Assembly (NCBI RefSeq): GCF_010692325.1
Contig: NZ_JAAHHW010000006.1
Location: forward strand, 1-64,000
Length of the DNA stretch: 64,000 nucleotides
Reading direction: 5' to 3'
Origin: Moorena sp. SIO3I8
GTDB taxonomy: Bacteria > Cyanobacteriota > Cyanobacteriia > Cyanobacteriales > Coleofasciculaceae
This document shows positions 8,593 through 18,577 of the stretch, in pieces (position 1 is the stretch's first letter; each line of letters begins with the position of its first letter). The notes under the pieces are model-generated. The model was not told where the DNA came from. It was given only the letters and a program-made list of their open reading frames with translations, and ran no database searches. A program made the translations under genes and the position numbers.

Positions 8593-8665
8593 TCCAGGGT
8601 GCAGGAGTTGAACCTGCCTAGGGCAAATTATGAGTTTGCTGCCTCAACCGCTCGGCCAACCCTGG
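8593..8665 (-). tRNA. tRNA with CAT anticodon, probably tRNA-Ile2
   Basis: 73 nt with all stems paired: acceptor CCAGGGT/ACCCTGG, anticodon stem GCAAA/TTTGC, T stem GCAGG/CCTGC. The loop is CTCATAA, anticodon CAT. The D-arm (TGGCCGAGCGGTTGAGGCA) and overall look resemble plastid trnI-CAU, whose C34 is converted to lysidine by TilS so that it reads AUA. It lacks initiator features, and the elongator Met gene is probably 7198-7270. CCA is not encoded. Identity Ile2 versus Met is inference. Confidence 0.8.
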
Positions 8666-8834
8666 GTGATTCCTTTATATTATTATGGTAGCCTGAATCA
8701 AGTTATTGCAACACCACTAACTATAAATTCCCGATTTATCCAATAATTCTGAGAACATAAGATAATCTAGCTGTATAGCAGCACTATAATACAGCACGGA
8801 ACCAGCGGTAATTCGGAATAACGTTAATCACCCT

Positions 8835-9557
8835 ATGAAATTCAACACAACTGTAGCGCTAACCATAGTTCTACTGACAATGATGTTAGGTGCAGGTGTC
8901 GTGAGTGCCTTTTGGGGATTCTCTCTCGGTCACGAAGCCCTCAAAGGAGTTACTCAACCGGATACTAACCCTAAGAAAAAGTTGACAGGAAAGAAGGGGT
9001 CTTCTTCTGGGAAAGAAGGGGTCTTGATTGTGAGCGAGAAGGATATCCTGGTTAACGTTCACGCCCACATACACAATAAGGGTAAAAATCCTTCGGCTAA
9101 GAAAAACAGCCAGAAAACTAAGCAAATTAGTTGGTCTAAGCCCGCTCAGAAGGAGTCGTCGTCTGATGTATTGACTCAAGAGGCATCCTTCACTCGGAAA
9201 AACCCTAAGCTAAATTTACCGGTTAAAAGTCAGGATAAGGGAGTCACCCTAGCGGTAAATTCTGCCAGTGTCCAGGAGGGTTCTTTAATGTTGGATGTCA
9301 GCTTGAAGAATCAGAGTTCTAATCCAGTCAGGTTTCTGTACAGCTTTTTGAATGTTACCGATGATCGCGGTCGTGCCCTAAGTGCAATTACGGAAGGCTT
9401 ACCAGGAGAATTACCGGCTAATGGCAAGGAATTTTCTGGAACAGTGAGCATACCGACAGCTTTACTAGAGAACTCCGAGAAGCTTTCCCTGACACTGACC
9501 GATTATCCGGATCAAAAACTACAGTTGAAAATGTCTCAGATTCCTGTAGTTAGATAA
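8835..9557 (+). CDS. Membrane-anchored or exported protein, function unknown
   Basis: 240 residues. One N-terminal hydrophobic segment (about 6-30) acts as signal or anchor, followed by a Lys/Ser-rich low-complexity stretch (about 45-130). The C-terminal domain of about 100 residues (from GVTLAVNSASVQEG) looks like an immunoglobulin-type beta sandwich of the kind found in DUF4352-like extracytoplasmic domains. I cannot assign a function. No strong Shine-Dalgarno precedes the ATG. Confidence 0.65.
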   Translation: MKFNTTVALTIVLLTMMLGAGVVSAFWGFSLGHEALKGVTQPDTNPKKKLTGKKGSSSGKEGVLIVSEKDILVNVHAHIHNKGKNPSAKKNSQKTKQISWSKPAQKESSSDVLTQEASFTRKNPKLNLPVKSQDKGVTLAVNSASVQEGSLMLDVSLKNQSSNPVRFLYSFLNVTDDRGRALSAITEGLPGELPANGKEFSGTVSIPTALLENSEKLSLTLTDYPDQKLQLKMSQIPVVR

Positions 9558-9896
9558 GGAAGCAAGTCGAGGGAATGGTTGTTAAGGAGAAAACGTTGAA
9601 GCTATGCTAAAAGCCTATGTTGATAGCAAGCAACTAAGGCAGTTTCAGAGTCAGTCTCACGGCCAGTCTCACAGCCAGTTTCACAGCCAGTTTCAGAAAT
9701 TTCCTTGACTGGCATTCGTGAACTAGCTCAAGCAAATGCTAGTAATACAACTGAAAACCCCATAATACAACTGATAAGTTTTTGATGGTAACCGATAACT
9801 CCATACCAAGCTGCCCTAGCTCTAAGAAGATACATCAGAAGGCAACCGTAACCAGCAAAAAATGAAAATTATTTGCTTTTACCTTTCACCTTTTCT
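9558..9896. other. Spacer with 12-nt tandem repeats
   Basis: Holds 12-nt repeats (CAGTYTCACRGC) at about 9640-9696. These make up most of a 34-codon open frame (9604-9708, Gln/Ser/His-rich) that I do not consider a gene: AAGGAG lies too far from its ATG. Confidence 0.5.
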
Positions 9897-11363
9897 ATGG
9901 TTGCCAACCTGATGGTTCTTCTAACAGTGGATGCTTCTATTAGCCTCTCTGAGGGAGAGGTTTTTCTGGGATTGTTATCAGTGCTACTACTGATAGCCAT
10001 CAATGCTTTTTTTGTCACGGCTGAGTTTTCGATGGTGGCGGTGCGGCGATCGCGGATTAGCCAATTAGTAGATGCGGGTGACGTGCAAGCAAAGACGGTT
10101 CAGGCTTTGCAACAGAGCATTGACCGATTACTATCTACAACTCAGTTAGGGATTACCCTCTCGAGCCTTGCTCTGGGATGGATTGGGGAGACTACCATGG
10201 CAACTTTGGTAGCAGCTGGGATAGCAAAGCTACCACTACCGCCAGCTCTAACTCCAGTTATTACCCATTCCCTAGCAATCCTGGTGGCATTTTTCATGAT
10301 TGCTTATCTACAAATTGTTTTGGGGGAACTTTGCCCCAAATCCCTGGCTTTACTTTACTCAGAACAACTAGCACGGTTTCTGGGGCCACCCAGTCTGGTA
10401 ATTGCCAGGTTTTTCAATCCTTTTATCCAGATTTTGAATCAATCTACCCGCTGGCTCCTGAGGTTGGTGGGTGTTCAATATTCTGGTCAAGGTTGGTATA
10501 GCCGTGTAACGCCGGAAGAGTTGCAACTCATAATTACCACTGAACGGGAGTCTATTGGACTGGAAGCAGAAGAGAGAAAACTACTGAAAAATGTGTTTGA
10601 GTTTGGGGAGGTAACAGCCGCAGAGGTAATGGTTCCCCGCACCAGTCTTATTGCTATTTCCCATGCAGCAACCTTCGAAATCTTGTTAGAGGAAGTTGCC
10701 AAGACTAGTCACTCTCGCTATCCTGTGATTGGGGCATCCCTAGATGATATTCGTGGCATTATCGACTTCAAAAAATTGGCTAAACCTTTATCTAAAGGGA
10801 AGCTAGGACTTCAGACACCGATTAAATTGTTGGTTTGCCCAGCTAAGTTTGTCCCAGAAACTACCCCATTGAGTGAATTACTGCCGATGATGCAGCGATC
10901 GCATTTGGCAATGGTGATGGTGGTGGATGAGTTTGGAGGTACTGCTGGATTAGTCACCCTCAAGGATTTAATTGCTGAAATTATTGGTGATGGACCTGAA
11001 TCTGACATAAGCGAGGACTTGACGGTACAAATTATAGACGAGTATACCTTCCTGGTGCAAGCTCAGATGAATATGGAAGAAGTCAACGAACTTTTGGATT
11101 TAAACCTACCTGTAATTGATGACTATCACACTTTGGGCGGTTTTCTGCTCGACAAGTTTCAGAAAATTCCTGTACCCGGTGAAACCTTAAATTATGAAAA
11201 TCTAGAATTGACCGTTGTGTCTGCTTCTGGAGCGCGCCTAAACCAAATTCGGATACGCCGCCAGCAGCCACAAGGTAATAATTCAGTAGATGTTTCTGAT
11301 TCTGATCAAATGCCGATAATTCCCAGTAAGGAGGATGTCTCCTTTGATAATGGAGGGCTATAG
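9897..11363 (+). CDS. CNNM/CBS-domain transporter (CorC/HlyC, UPF0053)
   Basis: Integral membrane protein of the CNNM/CorB family, linked to Mg2+ or other divalent cation transport and once called hemolysin-like. Domains in order: an N-terminal DUF21 membrane domain with four hydrophobic segments (about 15-190, including NAFFVTAEFSMVAVRRSR), a CBS pair (from VMVPRTSLIAIS to DEFGGTAGLVTLKDL), and a C-terminal CorC_HlyC module (about 400-475). The frame is open upstream to a TTG at 9873; ATG 9897 or 9912 is more likely, and none has a convincing ribosome binding site. It is followed by an LRAT-like gene whose frame overlaps its end. Confidence 0.88.
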   Translation: MVANLMVLLTVDASISLSEGEVFLGLLSVLLLIAINAFFVTAEFSMVAVRRSRISQLVDAGDVQAKTVQALQQSIDRLLSTTQLGITLSSLALGWIGETTMATLVAAGIAKLPLPPALTPVITHSLAILVAFFMIAYLQIVLGELCPKSLALLYSEQLARFLGPPSLVIARFFNPFIQILNQSTRWLLRLVGVQYSGQGWYSRVTPEELQLIITTERESIGLEAEERKLLKNVFEFGEVTAAEVMVPRTSLIAISHAATFEILLEEVAKTSHSRYPVIGASLDDIRGIIDFKKLAKPLSKGKLGLQTPIKLLVCPAKFVPETTPLSELLPMMQRSHLAMVMVVDEFGGTAGLVTLKDLIAEIIGDGPESDISEDLTVQIIDEYTFLVQAQMNMEEVNELLDLNLPVIDDYHTLGGFLLDKFQKIPVPGETLNYENLELTVVSASGARLNQIRIRRQQPQGNNSVDVSDSDQMPIIPSKEDVSFDNGGL

Positions 11364-11412
11364 TTTTGATCAACTTGAGTTGATTAGTGCCGGAGAAAAC
11401 CAAGAGAAAATA

Positions 11413-12099
11413 ATGGCGCGAGGAGATCAAATTTACGTATTCCAAAAGTTTCTTAACTTTGAAGGGGTTTACCAACATCATGGTATTGACTGTGGAGACG
11501 GTAGTGTGATCCACTACCGCAAAAAAACTGAGACAATTGAACGTAATTCTATGGCTACCTTTGCTCTAGGTGAAACAAAAATTTATGTCAAACAGTACTC
11601 AGTTTGTTTAATTCCAGATGTTGTGATTCGTCGGGCAGAAAGTCGATTAGGGGAAAGGCAATATAACCTAATTTTTAATAACTGTGAACACTTTGCTAAT
11701 TGGTGCAAGACTGGGAAAAATGAAAGCCAGCAAGTCAAGGATTTTATCCCGGTAATTAGTAATACGAATATCGAGGGTTTGTACGAAGCTATAAAACAAG
11801 CACTTCAGGGAGCAAAGCAAGACGATACAACTCAGTTACTTAATCAAGCCTTATCTGATCTGAGGGTGGTTTGGGATGAGATTCAACCTAAGTATAAACA
11901 GGAACTTAAAGAAATCAATGCCTGGCAGCAAGTGGCAATTCAAGCTATTAAAAACAATAGAGAAGACTTAGCCCGTGCGGCTTTGATGCGGAAGCGCAAC
12001 TATGAGAAAAGTGCGACGGAAAAGAAAGCTAAACTAGACCAGTTAGCGAAGATGACAGAAACCTTGATTCGTAACCGTGTGAACTGGCAACAAACCTAG
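11413..12099 (+). CDS. LRAT/NlpC-type (NC domain) protein with coiled-coil tail
   Basis: 228 residues. The N-terminal half is a lecithin:retinol acyltransferase-like domain: His in VYQHHGIDCGDGSVIHY (about residues 18-34) and the catalytic-type Cys in FNNCEHFANWC (about residue 95). This is a permuted papain-like fold found in acyltransferases and peptidases. The second half is alpha-helical and charged, likely coiled coil. It has no signal peptide, so it is cytoplasmic or membrane-associated. The frame extends back to 11335, overlapping the transporter gene. MARGDQIYV at 11413 is the natural start, preceded by a purine-rich AAGAGAAAATA. It probably forms an operon with the CNNM gene. The substrate is unknown. 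Confidence 0.8.
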   Translation: MARGDQIYVFQKFLNFEGVYQHHGIDCGDGSVIHYRKKTETIERNSMATFALGETKIYVKQYSVCLIPDVVIRRAESRLGERQYNLIFNNCEHFANWCKTGKNESQQVKDFIPVISNTNIEGLYEAIKQALQGAKQDDTTQLLNQALSDLRVVWDEIQPKYKQELKEINAWQQVAIQAIKNNREDLARAALMRKRNYEKSATEKKAKLDQLAKMTETLIRNRVNWQQT

Positions 12100-12161
12100 T
12101 GGGTTAATCAAGTAATCAGAAAGCTACTTTGAGCGGTCAGCTATCAGCAATCATAACTTAT

Positions 12162-12217
12162 GGGGTCGATTTAATTTTATGACCCCTACTCCCTACTCCC
12201 TACTCCCTACTCCCTAA
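12162..12217 (+). terminator. Putative terminator hairpin plus heptamer repeats
   Basis: GGGGTC (12162-12167) pairs with GACCCC (12181-12186) around a 13-nt AT-rich loop, 63 nt after the LRAT gene. Five copies of the heptamer CCCTACT run through 12183-12217. There is no U-run, so termination is only likely. Confidence 0.4.
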
Positions 12218-12299
12218 AATCTAGGACGAGATACTTCAAGCAATTCAGAACTGCTATATATTCTTACTATAGTTTAGTTGTAAAGATCCAAAAAACTGA

Positions 12300-12734
12300 A
12301 TGGAACGTGGTTTACTATGGTTACCTCTGCTAGCAGCATTTTGCTGGCTGGCTTGGTCAGGTTGGAACGAATACCAAAAGATTGAAGCTTATCGCCGCTG
12401 GGCTGAACAGTTTGAACGGGCAAAGTATGATATCTATGCCGTGCTTGGTCAGAACGGCAGTGACCTGACTTGGGGCAAACCCACTAGAAATGAACCAGTA
12501 AATCTAGAAACCTTTTCCCTCAAAGAGGTTAAATCAATCAACTTGGTGGTTGATAATCAAGTGGTTGACTTAGAGCAACCACCGGATAAAGGTCGTGCGA
12601 TCGCATTAGAATTTCAGTTCCTCAAACCCATAGATCCAGTCAAAATTCCCTTTACAGAAATTCCGTTGGCAGTGGAGTGGGGAAAATATCTCCAGTCATT
12701 AACTATAGCGCTGGGTGAAGGGAATAGGGAATAG
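12300..12734 (+). CDS. Membrane-anchored protein, function unknown
   Basis: 144 residues. An N-terminal transmembrane segment (about 4-22, LLWLPLLAAFCWLAWSGW) is followed by a soluble alpha/beta domain of about 115 residues with no motif I recognise. It looks like a conserved cyanobacterial hypothetical. No Shine-Dalgarno is evident. It converges on trpD, 86 nt apart. Confidence 0.65.
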   Translation: MERGLLWLPLLAAFCWLAWSGWNEYQKIEAYRRWAEQFERAKYDIYAVLGQNGSDLTWGKPTRNEPVNLETFSLKEVKSINLVVDNQVVDLEQPPDKGRAIALEFQFLKPIDPVKIPFTEIPLAVEWGKYLQSLTIALGEGNRE

Positions 12735-12820
12735 CTAACTTCGGATCTCGACATTGGGTAGCACCCTCAGCCATTAATCCCAGGTTACCCTGACAAGTCA
12801 GACCTGGGGCTGCTGGTGAG

Positions 12821-13861
12821 TTAAGCTAAAAACTTCACCAATTGCTCTAACTTTAACCAAGGGGCACCGCTCGCCATAACATCCTTTGCCATAGCAATCC
12901 CTGCTATATGGTCTTCGAGAGGTATAACACCGGCGACTTGAAGGGCTAATGAGGCATTTAATGCCACCACATCCTGCTGGGCTGGTGTTCCTTTACCTTG
13001 CAAAACATTCCGTAAAATTGCTCCATTTTCCGCTACATCACCGCCTCGTAGGGACTCAGTAGGAGCAGGAGTTAGACCGAGATGTTCCGGATTCAGACTC
13101 AAAAGTCGCACCTCACCCCCCGATAGCAGTGCCAAGTCAGTTTCATCTGCCAATCCCGCCTCATCTAATTTTTCCCTGCCATGGAGAACTATTGCGTTGG
13201 GAGTACCCATTAAACACAACGATTGCGCTACAGTTTCTACAAAGTTGGGAGCATAGACACCAATTACCTGACCGGTGGGACGCAAGGGATTTACCAATGG
13301 TCCTAACAAGTTAAACACTGTTCGTACTTTGAGGGTTTGCCGTAATGGTGCCACTGCTTTCATGGCTGGATGCCAACCCCGAGCAAACAGAAACGTTACC
13401 CCTACCTCATCCAGGGCTGCCTGAATCTTGTCCGGTGCTGCTGATAAATTTACTCCTAAGCCTTCGAGCACATCAGCGGAACCCACCTTACTAGAGGCAG
13501 AACGATTACCATGCTTAGCAACCAGCACTCCAGCTGCCGCCACTACAAAGGCTACTGCGGTAGAGATATTAAAGGTAGACGCGCCATCCCCACCGGTACC
13601 ACAAGTATCAATGACCGGTTGCTTGTGTTCAATGGTTGTCTTCTGCAAAGACTGGGATTGTAGCACCTGAGCCATCCCTGCCAATTCGGTAGCGGATACT
13701 CCTTTAGCCTGGATAGCTGCCAAAAGTGCGCCAGATAAGACGGTGGGAATTTCTTCATTCAACCATCCCTGCATCAGTTGTGATGCCTGGTCACTGGATA
13801 ACGATTGCCCATCCAACAACTGTTGCAACAAACTGGGCCAGTTAGAAGAGGTTTTAACCAT
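12821..13861 (-). CDS. trpD: Anthranilate phosphoribosyltransferase
   Basis: Second step of tryptophan synthesis: anthranilate plus PRPP gives phosphoribosyl-anthranilate. 346 residues, full length. Diagnostic motifs: [17 protein letters not shown] (PRPP/Mg site, about residues 86-102), [18 protein letters not shown] (about 119-136), and an all-alpha N-terminal domain. It is not in a trp operon here; ispF lies 75 nt downstream of its start in the same orientation. Confidence 0.96.
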   Translation of the reverse strand: MVKTSSNWPSLLQQLLDGQSLSSDQASQLMQGWLNEEIPTVLSGALLAAIQAKGVSATELAGMAQVLQSQSLQKTTIEHKQPVIDTCGTGGDGASTFNISTAVAFVVAAAGVLVAKHGNRSASSKVGSADVLEGLGVNLSAAPDKIQAALDEVGVTFLFARGWHPAMKAVAPLRQTLKVRTVFNLLGPLVNPLRPTGQVIGVYAPNFVETVAQSLCLMGTPNAIVLHGREKLDEAGLADETDLALLSGGEVRLLSLNPEHLGLTPAPTESLRGGDVAENGAILRNVLQGKGTPAQQDVVALNASLALQVAGVIPLEDHIAGIAMAKDVMASGAPWLKLEQLVKFLA

Positions 13862-13936
13862 TATTTATAGAAGCTGAGTATTTGATCTAGAAATGCGATC
13901 GCAATAACCATTCAATCACTATTTCCGAATTTCCGA

Positions 13937-14416
13937 TCAATCTCCCACTAACAAGGCTACAGCATAAGCGGCAATTCCCTCCTCACGTCCTACCGGACCC
14001 AACTTTTCATTAGTGGTTGCCTTAATGCCAATTTGGTCAGGCTTCAGGTCTAGGACTACACTTAAGCGATCGCGCATGGTCTTAATATGAGGCTTAAGCT
14101 TAGGACGCTCCGCCACCACCACCGAATCAATATTGCCAATCTCCCAGCCATGGGATTGGATCAACTGATTCACCTGACTCAACAATACCAAACTATCCGC
14201 ACCCGCCCATTTTTCGTCAGTTGGGGGGAAATAATGACCAATATCGCCCAAACTCAAGGCTCCCAGCATGGCGTCCATGATGGCGTGAGTCAGGACATCG
14301 GCATCACTGTGACCGACTAATCCCAATTCATGAGGAATTTCCACACCTCCGATAATCAGACGGCGACCTTTGCCCAATTTATGGATATCGTAACCGTTGC
14401 CAATCCGAATAGTCAT
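13937..14416 (-). CDS. ispF: 2-C-methyl-D-erythritol 2,4-cyclodiphosphate synthase
   Basis: Fifth enzyme of the MEP isoprenoid pathway; cyclises CDP-methylerythritol phosphate with loss of CMP. 159 residues. The metal site GNGYDIHKL (Asp, His) and [17 protein letters not shown], and the conserved [12 protein letters not shown] near the C-terminus, are all present. A GTG at 14425 is three codons upstream in frame; ATG 14416 matches the usual start. It lies upstream of trpD and may be cotranscribed with it. Confidence 0.96.
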   Translation of the reverse strand: MTIRIGNGYDIHKLGKGRRLIIGGVEIPHELGLVGHSDADVLTHAIMDAMLGALSLGDIGHYFPPTDEKWAGADSLVLLSQVNQLIQSHGWEIGNIDSVVVAERPKLKPHIKTMRDRLSVVLDLKPDQIGIKATTNEKLGPVGREEGIAAYAVALLVGD

Positions 14417-14653
14417 TTTTCCCACTAAATCCCACGTTAACAGAGCAAGCGATCGAATTTTACCTGCTCTTTAAGGCTGCTGCCAAATTCTGTAAATTAG
14501 TGAGAATATACCGAGGTTTTTGGTTAAGTTTACCTATATCTTTTCGTCTTCTTAATATTAAGTTTTATTTCGAGATTGGAAATTTATGGAACCTACAGTG
14601 TATTTACGGATATCTAGAGAACAAATATCCCAAATATATGACGAGGTTCAACA

Positions 14654-15163
14654 ATGAAAAAAATCGGTTCTACTACTCTACTCATGTTCGCTACACTCTC
14701 GGGACTTCTGTTGTTTGCTCCCCCAGTAAAAGCGGATCAAATCAGATACTGTTACAGTGTCCCTCGTTACTACGTTGAGAAGGATGCAGCTAACCATCGT
14801 GAAGCTTACGATGATGGTTATCAGGAGGGGCGACGTGATGCCAGGAGGGGTATAGCTTATGAAGAGCGCACCGCAGGGGGCGAGTTTAGCCGTGGCTATC
14901 GTCATGGATATTACGGTCGCCGCTACAGAGGTCAGCGGCGTCAGGTTGCAGACCGCCGTAACTACTACAACACCAGGGAGTGTCGTACCTACAACTATGA
15001 CGATAATGAGAATATGAAAGATGTTTTGGGCAGGATTTTGCACCAATTTGAAAGGGATCTGCGTTGGGATATGAACTGGAACAATAATCCTCAACGATAC
15101 GAGGAAAGGTACGAAGATAGAAGCCAGGACAGAAACTCTCAATTATATCGATATCCAAGATAG
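14654..15163 (+). CDS. Exported Arg/Tyr-rich protein, function unknown
   Basis: 169 residues with a Sec signal peptide (MKKIGSTTLL... cleaved near VKADQ, residue 28). The mature part is very rich in Arg, Tyr and Asp with GY/GR motifs (YDDGYQEGRRDARRG, RGYRHGYYGRRYRGQ). It contains two cysteines, in RYCYS and in TRECRTY, that could pair. GAGG lies about 10 nt upstream of the ATG. Periplasmic or surface location is likely; no family recognised. Confidence 0.65.
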   Translation: MKKIGSTTLLMFATLSGLLLFAPPVKADQIRYCYSVPRYYVEKDAANHREAYDDGYQEGRRDARRGIAYEERTAGGEFSRGYRHGYYGRRYRGQRRQVADRRNYYNTRECRTYNYDDNENMKDVLGRILHQFERDLRWDMNWNNNPQRYEERYEDRSQDRNSQLYRYPR

Positions 15164-15235
15164 TTGTTCATTCAAGTATTTCCATAACCGAGTCACTATG
15201 GTGCTGCTACTACCTTATGAAAGCTTTGGGGAGTT

Positions 15236-15316
15236 GGTAGTGGTACACAATTGGTGATTTTAGCTCCTGTTACCTTTACCAGACCGTAGCCAAACCACTA
15301 CATGTTTACCATTACC
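15236..15316 (-). mobile_element. 81-nt foldback element, copy 1
   Basis: The two ends (GGTAGTGGTACACAA... and ...TGTTTACCATTACC) form an imperfect inverted repeat of about 29 bp around a short centre. A second copy lies at 58951-59031 in inverse orientation; 71 of 81 positions agree without gaps. It is non-coding and ends 84 nt before the end of the glycosyltransferase gene. It behaves like a tiny MITE; no transposase partner is visible. Confidence 0.75.
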
Positions 15317-15400
15317 GATTCTAATTTGATGAAATTGCGATCGCTACAAACCAGCAATAACTACTTTTAGGCTTACTTCAATAGACAACTGCGGCGAAGT

Positions 15401-16915
15401 CTACTCGTCAGAGGTTTGATCTGCAGAACGTGGTTTAAGCAGAAAGATTTCTATCCCATCAATGGGTTTCTCTCGGGTTTCAATCTGAAATTGCTCTTTA
15501 ACAACAGACCGAAATAGTTTCGACGACTTGACATAAACTAGCCATAAACGAGATTGGGTTGGGGGCAAACTGCTAACCCAACCTTCTATCGCTTGCTGAT
15601 CGTTTTTTCTAACCGATCGCGGGAGTACATCCTTAATCTCAATACTCCCAGAGCCATGATAGTAATGATTTAATGCTACAGGTATTCTCTGACCAATGGA
15701 CCAAACAATCACATCACCCGGTTGTTCTTTGGTGGCAATGGTTTCCACTAAACCACGCCAATTTTCTCGATCCAGCACGGTATAGTAACGCTTTAGCCCA
15801 CCACCAACAGCAATGGCATAGATCAGGGCTATCACCAACGCACCAATACGCCATCGACGCCAAATGCCGAGCCCAGCGGCTGCTAAAAGAATAAATAGGT
15901 ATGGAGCTGCTAACAGTAGGTAACGATTAACCCAAAGAGAGCGAGAGACTTGGGACACTGAAAAGAACAGAACTAAGGGTAAAAACGCCCAAGCCGCAAT
16001 CCAAGCCAGCTTACCTGAGCGTGGTTTGTTGAATAGGACAACACCTAGCAAACAGGTCAACATGACAGAGTAGGCATTGTAAAACCAGTAGATGGCATTG
16101 GAATTGGCTCGACCAAAGGGCCAAGCGGTAAAGCGACCTGGCTGCATGATCACATGCAGTAAACCAGGACTAGTGCGTCCACCGAGATCACGAACTGATG
16201 TACCAGGTACTTTTACACCTCCCATAAATTTGGCGCTTTTAGTTACTAGGGGAAACACCCATGGCAACCATAAAATACCAATCAGTAACAGTCCGACCCC
16301 GAAACGGAACAAAACACGAGGTTGATTCCGATACTTCCAGCCAAACACAACTATGTCTGGGAGCAGCAGCGCTACGTTAATGGGTGTGGTGATAATTGCC
16401 AAGAATCGCAGACCAGCCCATCCTAATAGTAAAGGAGTCGTTGGACGTTCTAGGGCGTGGGTTAAGATCAGTGTGCCAGCAACACCAAAGAATGTACTCG
16501 GTGCGTACATCCGGACTTCTTGGGCATGATGGATAAACAGGGGTGAGAGGGCAACGATGAGGGCAGCAATTAAGCCAGTGGACTCTCCCATTAAGCGCCG
16601 ACCAAGCCGATAGGTAACAAAAACAGTACCAATACTAAACACAACGCACAATCCCCGCAGCCAAGCATCACTACTGCTAACTATCATCCAGATCCGTAAA
16701 AGGATCTGATATAGGGGGCGTGTACTATTAAAGACTTGCTCTAGGTGCTTGGCACGATGAATACTAATGAGTTCATCAACCCATAGGCTTTCTGTACCAA
16801 GTTGATAGAGGTACAATCCAGTGGCTAATAGTAAGATTAAGGTAATGGGCATCCATGGTCGGAACCAATTTCCTCGCTCTAGGAGCGCTGCTGTTTTGTA
16901 GTTGTTGGCTTTCAT
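15401..16915 (-). CDS. GT39-type polytopic glycosyltransferase (PMT/ArnT-like)
   Basis: 504 residues, about 10-12 hydrophobic segments. The first luminal loop carries the ESLWVDE motif (about residues 43-49), where family members have the catalytic acidic residues. The following RPLYQ and DAWLRG segments also fit the dolichyl/undecaprenyl-phosphate-sugar dependent GT39/PMT_2 family. It probably transfers a sugar from a lipid carrier on the outer face of the membrane. A short soluble C-terminal domain follows the last helix. It is a paralogue of the gene just upstream (12-nt gap), so the two are one transcript and likely act on the same product. The acceptor is unknown. Confidence 0.85.
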   Translation of the reverse strand: MKANNYKTAALLERGNWFRPWMPITLILLLATGLYLYQLGTESLWVDELISIHRAKHLEQVFNSTRPLYQILLRIWMIVSSSDAWLRGLCVVFSIGTVFVTYRLGRRLMGESTGLIAALIVALSPLFIHHAQEVRMYAPSTFFGVAGTLILTHALERPTTPLLLGWAGLRFLAIITTPINVALLLPDIVVFGWKYRNQPRVLFRFGVGLLLIGILWLPWVFPLVTKSAKFMGGVKVPGTSVRDLGGRTSPGLLHVIMQPGRFTAWPFGRANSNAIYWFYNAYSVMLTCLLGVVLFNKPRSGKLAWIAAWAFLPLVLFFSVSQVSRSLWVNRYLLLAAPYLFILLAAAGLGIWRRWRIGALVIALIYAIAVGGGLKRYYTVLDRENWRGLVETIATKEQPGDVIVWSIGQRIPVALNHYYHGSGSIEIKDVLPRSVRKNDQQAIEGWVSSLPPTQSRLWLVYVKSSKLFRSVVKEQFQIETREKPIDGIEIFLLKPRSADQTSDE

Positions 16916-16927
16916 GCTCTCTAATAA

Positions 16928-18514
16928 TCAAAGCCCTAGAGCTGAGACCGATGTTGATTTGTTTTTGATATCAGTAGGATTTGGAGTATCAGTAGAATTG
17001 AGAGAATTGGGTATGACCAGAAATAGATGCATTAAATCATTTTGTCTATAAAAGTTCTCGTTAGTGAATTCTGCGTGTCTTTCCAGGTCAAAATGTTCTT
17101 TGAAAACAGTGCGAAACTTTTTTTGGTCAAAACCTGTGCCGCAAACTAGCCAGAGCCGCGAGGAAATAGGTGGCAAGTTATTTAGTGCTTCCTCTACGTC
17201 AGGCTTTTTGACTTGAGCAGAAGGACAAAGTTTCTTCAGAGAATAGATCGGGGCATCTCCATTATAGTAATGACCCAGCGCTGAGGTCATTTTTGGCGAA
17301 CCTATGGATAACACGATGGTATCACCAGGTTTTTCATTCATGCTAATTGTTTGCGCTACATTTCGCCAATCTTGGCGATCCTGCACGGTGTAATAGCGTA
17401 TTAGCCCACTGCTAACGGTAATGGTATAGATAATTGCTACTGCGATCGCTAAACTCCGTTTCCAACGCCACAATCCCATCAAGCCAGCGGCCAGAATAAT
17501 CAAAATGTATGGGGATAAAAACAGTATGTAACGGTCTATCCATAATCGTTTAGACACTAAAAAAATCATGACTGACGGTATAAACGCCCAAGCAGCAATC
17601 CAACACAGGCGTGGTTTGTGGTTTTTGTGGATGATGGCAATACCGACCAAGGCAGCTAATAGTAGACTGTAGGCTTGATAAAACAAGCTGCTGACCTTCG
17701 ATGTGGAAGGAAATGGAAAGGCAGTAAAATTCTTTAACTTACGTAAAACATCCACAAAACTCGGAAATGAGTGTCGAGTAGCCGATGCATCAATTTTGGC
17801 GATGGGATTAAGGGCCTTGCTTAGGAAGGGCAGGCTTCCAGACACTAGAGATAACAAAGATGGTAACCACAACAGGATCACCAGCAACAGCCATTTGCCG
17901 AAAGCTAATAATGTAGCCCGTTGCTTGCGAAACCGAAACCATACCAACCAGATGTCCGCGAAGAGCAGGGTGGCATTGAGTGGGGCAGTTAGGTTTACCA
18001 ACAGTCGTAGGCTAGCCCACCAAGCCATTGAGGTGGTAGTAGGATTCTCAAGAGCATGCACTAGCGCTAGGGTACCACCTAGACCGAGACAAGTGCCTAG
18101 GGTGTACATACGAACCATTTGGGCAAAATTGATGAACAGCGGCGATAGAGCTAAGAGGAGGGCAGCAATCAAGCCTGTTGGCTTTCCCGCTACACGACGA
18201 CCAAGCTGGTAAGTTAGAAATACACTGCCCAATCCAAACAAGACAGACAACCCCCGCAACCAAGCATCGCTGGTGCCAAACTGCATCCAGAGCCACAGGA
18301 GGATGAAATACACTGGGCGGATTAGACCCAGATGGCCTGGTAAGCCTTTGGCATCATTAACACTGTAGAGTTCATCCACCCACAGGCTCTCTGTGCCGAG
18401 TTGATAGAGGTCAAACCCAGCCGCCAATAGCAAAATTAAGGCGATGGGAATCGATTCCCAAAGCCAATCGGCTTGGATTGAGGTTTCTGTTGAATTAAGT
18501 TTTTCTGCTTTCAT
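16928..18514 (-). CDS. GT39-type polytopic glycosyltransferase, paralogue
   Basis: 528 residues with the same architecture as its downstream neighbour: ESLWVDELYSV in the first loop, RPVYF and DAWLRG, many membrane helices, then a soluble tail. A TTG four codons upstream (18526) is in frame; ATG 18514 is preferred. The tandem pair suggests duplication and divergence for two successive sugar transfers from polyprenyl-phosphate donors, the product expected of a GtrB-like GT2 such as that at 33876-34898. Confidence 0.85.
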   Translation of the reverse strand: MKAEKLNSTETSIQADWLWESIPIALILLLAAGFDLYQLGTESLWVDELYSVNDAKGLPGHLGLIRPVYFILLWLWMQFGTSDAWLRGLSVLFGLGSVFLTYQLGRRVAGKPTGLIAALLLALSPLFINFAQMVRMYTLGTCLGLGGTLALVHALENPTTTSMAWWASLRLLVNLTAPLNATLLFADIWLVWFRFRKQRATLLAFGKWLLLVILLWLPSLLSLVSGSLPFLSKALNPIAKIDASATRHSFPSFVDVLRKLKNFTAFPFPSTSKVSSLFYQAYSLLLAALVGIAIIHKNHKPRLCWIAAWAFIPSVMIFLVSKRLWIDRYILFLSPYILIILAAGLMGLWRWKRSLAIAVAIIYTITVSSGLIRYYTVQDRQDWRNVAQTISMNEKPGDTIVLSIGSPKMTSALGHYYNGDAPIYSLKKLCPSAQVKKPDVEEALNNLPPISSRLWLVCGTGFDQKKFRTVFKEHFDLERHAEFTNENFYRQNDLMHLFLVIPNSLNSTDTPNPTDIKNKSTSVSALGL

Positions 18515-18577
18515 GGATCTGACCAACCTTATCTACAATCAGTATTAAGAACCACCGTGATCAGACGAGGGTTCATC

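Noticed and set aside
9604-9708. 34-codon Gln/Ser/His-rich frame
   Set aside because: It is made almost wholly of 12-nt tandem repeats, and the nearest ribosome binding site is 14 nt away.
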